Under the pieces are notes generated by a model that worked only from the letters and a program-made list of their open reading frames with translations, was not told the DNA's origin and searched no databases. This document shows, piece by piece, positions 62,969 through 64,000 of a stretch of 64,000 nucleotides of DNA; the first letter of the stretch is position 1, and each line of letters begins with the position of its first letter. This DNA comes from an uncultured Bacilli bacterium. Its GTDB lineage: Bacteria; Bacillota_I; Bacilli_A; RF39; UBA660. Both the position numbers and the translations under genes were made by a program. The stretch lies in contig CAKOSA010000001.1 in NCBI GenBank assembly GCA_934101865.1, positions 52,157-116,156 of the forward strand, given 5' to 3'.

Positions 62969-63035
62969 GCAAATGAACTTGACCGGCAATTTCAAAAAAT
63001 AAACATTAAAAAAAATAATTATGGGGGTGATGAAA

Positions 63036-64000
63036 ATGTATAAAGCATACAAATTTAGATTGTATCCAACTAATAATCAAAAAAACACAATAAATCAAAC
63101 ATTTGGTAATTTACGTTTCATATATAACTATTATGCAAACAAAATTCAAACTCAAGGTTATAAATCAGTCTATAACAATTATAATGATTGCGAAAAGGAA
63201 TTACTACATAAGTATCCATTTCTGGAACAAACAGATAAAAAACTCATTAAAAAGGTTCTTTACAAATTAGATGACAACTATAAGAAAAATCATTATAAAG
63301 GAATAAGCACCATAAAATACAAAAGCAAGTATGATAAAAATAGTTATACAATTCCTGTATTTTATACTTATAACAAAAATTTAAAAGCAAAAAAATGTAA
63401 TATCAATCTAAATTTGTCCAATCAAACCCTTGAATTACCACAAATCGGCACTCTAAAAATACGAGGCTATAAAAATAAACTCAAAGTAAATGGTGAAATA
63501 AAAAATGTAACCATCACAAGAGAAAAAACAGGTAAATATTACATCATAATTCTTTGCAACATCTCAAATTTACCAAAAGTAAATCCAAACACCATTGTCG
63601 GCCTTGATATAGGTATAAAAAAACTAGTAACAGCCTCGGACGGCATAGTTTATACCAATAATAAATATATAAAAGAATATGAAACCAAAATAAAAAGAGA
63701 GCAATTCAAACTCTCCAATAAACAAAAGGGCAGTAAAAATTATTATAAAAATATAAATAAATTAAATATTCTTTATACAAAATTAAGAAATGCCCGAAAA
63801 TATACAACTCACAAAATAACTAAGGAAATAACTGATAATTATGACATCATAGTTACAGAAACTTTAACCACCAAAAAAATGATTATGAATAAAGATAGTA
63901 ACTTATCAAAGAATATAACAGATGCAACATTCAGTGAAATAATAAGAGAACTAGAATATAAATCCAAAGAAAAAGGCAAATATCTCTATAAAATAAAAGC
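63036..64000 (+). CDS. tnpB: TnpB-type RNA-guided nuclease of IS200/IS605 family (truncated by window edge)
   Basis: A frame open from the ATG at 63036 to the window end, about 321 codons. MYKAYKFRLYPTNNQKNTINQTFGNLRFIYNYY is the canonical TnpB/OrfB N terminus. The RuvC-like core has the first catalytic Asp in VGLDIGIKKLVTASDG (Asp191) and the Glu in DIIVTETLTTKKM; the zinc finger and last Asp lie beyond the window. No frameshift is seen. No tnpA precedes it, so it is a solo tnpB or its partner is to the right. GGGGGTGAT precedes the ATG. Confidence 0.85.
   Translation, partial: MYKAYKFRLYPTNNQKNTINQTFGNLRFIYNYYANKIQTQGYKSVYNNYNDCEKELLHKYPFLEQTDKKLIKKVLYKLDDNYKKNHYKGISTIKYKSKYDKNSYTIPVFYTYNKNLKAKKCNINLNLSNQTLELPQIGTLKIRGYKNKLKVNGEIKNVTITREKTGKYYIIILCNISNLPKVNPNTIVGLDIGIKKLVTASDGIVYTNNKYIKEYETKIKREQFKLSNKQKGSKNYYKNINKLNILYTKLRNARKYTTHKITKEITDNYDIIVTETLTTKKMIMNKDSNLSKNITDATFSEIIRELEYKSKEKGKYLYKIK

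Larger units (their letters stand above)
62042..63035. other. Gene-free, repeat-bearing gap before tnpB
   Basis: 994 bp with no convincing gene. It contains a 13-bp tandem array (62100-62216), three copies of a 9-bp unit (62274-62300), a 16-bp direct repeat (62259-62274 and 62664-62679), duplicated GTATAAAAAGAT-like stretches at 62240 and 62312, and a hairpin AGCAC...GTGCT at about 62388-62411. A 22-codon frame at 62474 is too short to claim. Confidence 0.6.

Overview
The window is an AT-rich, gene-dense stretch of a spore-forming Bacillota chromosome, most likely an uncultured gut-type Bacilli of the RF39/Erysipelotrichales neighbourhood. That placement is inferred from gene content; no 16S gene is present. 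The evidence is the set of endospore genes (spoVS, cotJB/cotJC, spoIVFA/spoIVFB, sigG, ylmC), Bacilli-like gene order (spoIVFA-spoIVFB-rplU-prp-rpmA; sigG-ylmC), tRNAs with encoded CCA, strong purine-rich Shine-Dalgarno sites and normal use of TGA as a stop codon (so not the Mollicutes code). Nearly all genes lie on the + strand, consistent with rightward replication.

Layout. 1-7000: the end of rnhB, a lexA homologue lacking the autoproteolysis serine, a repeat-rich intergenic stretch, an orphan AbiEi-type regulator, two radical-SAM genes (one mtaB) and parE. 7000-22300: a large membrane-anchored surface protein, uvrB, a two-gene unknown locus with an SOS-like promoter, a TasA-like protein, a kinase-like protein, spoVS and the cotJ genes (a CotJA-like/CotJB fusion and CotJC), a GH31-like protein lacking the acid/base Asp, a YgjP metallopeptidase, and a thioester adhesin with its sortase. 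22300-29500: mutS, an SDR, a YnbB-like PLP enzyme, tRNA-Leu, pyk, an arginase-family gene and tRNA-Arg. 29500-37600: toast-rack membrane proteins, then the one-carbon/thymidylate cluster glyA-thyA-folA-pyrH, a GNAT, a DUF2130 protein, clpP and a metallo-beta-lactamase-fold hydrolase.

37600-51500: a Tad-type secretion/pilus operon (two TadE-like proteins, CpaE, TadA, TadB, TadC) followed by a second TasA-like protein, then spoIVFA/B, the L21-Prp-L27 operon with its leader, two membrane-anchored paralogues carrying either a lysozyme-like or an SGNH esterase-like domain, tRNA-Ser, a VanY-type carboxypeptidase and an ABC exporter. 51500-64000: a small ORF, typA, an unknown gene with an AddB-like nuclease, two tRNAs, a Nudix hydrolase, recD2, a DUF3918-like small protein, sigG, ylmC, a 1-kb repeat-bearing gap and a truncated tnpB.

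Themes. DNA repair and its control (lexA, uvrB, mutS, addB-like, recD2) are spread across the window. Cell-envelope functions dominate the accessory content: Tad apparatus, TasA-like fibre proteins, thioester adhesin/sortase, dockerin/cadherin-type surface protein and the twin anchored wall enzymes. A short GC-rich motif (CCCCC-N-ATAGGGC, either orientation) recurs only between transcription units. No CRISPR array, prophage or complete toxin-antitoxin pair was found.
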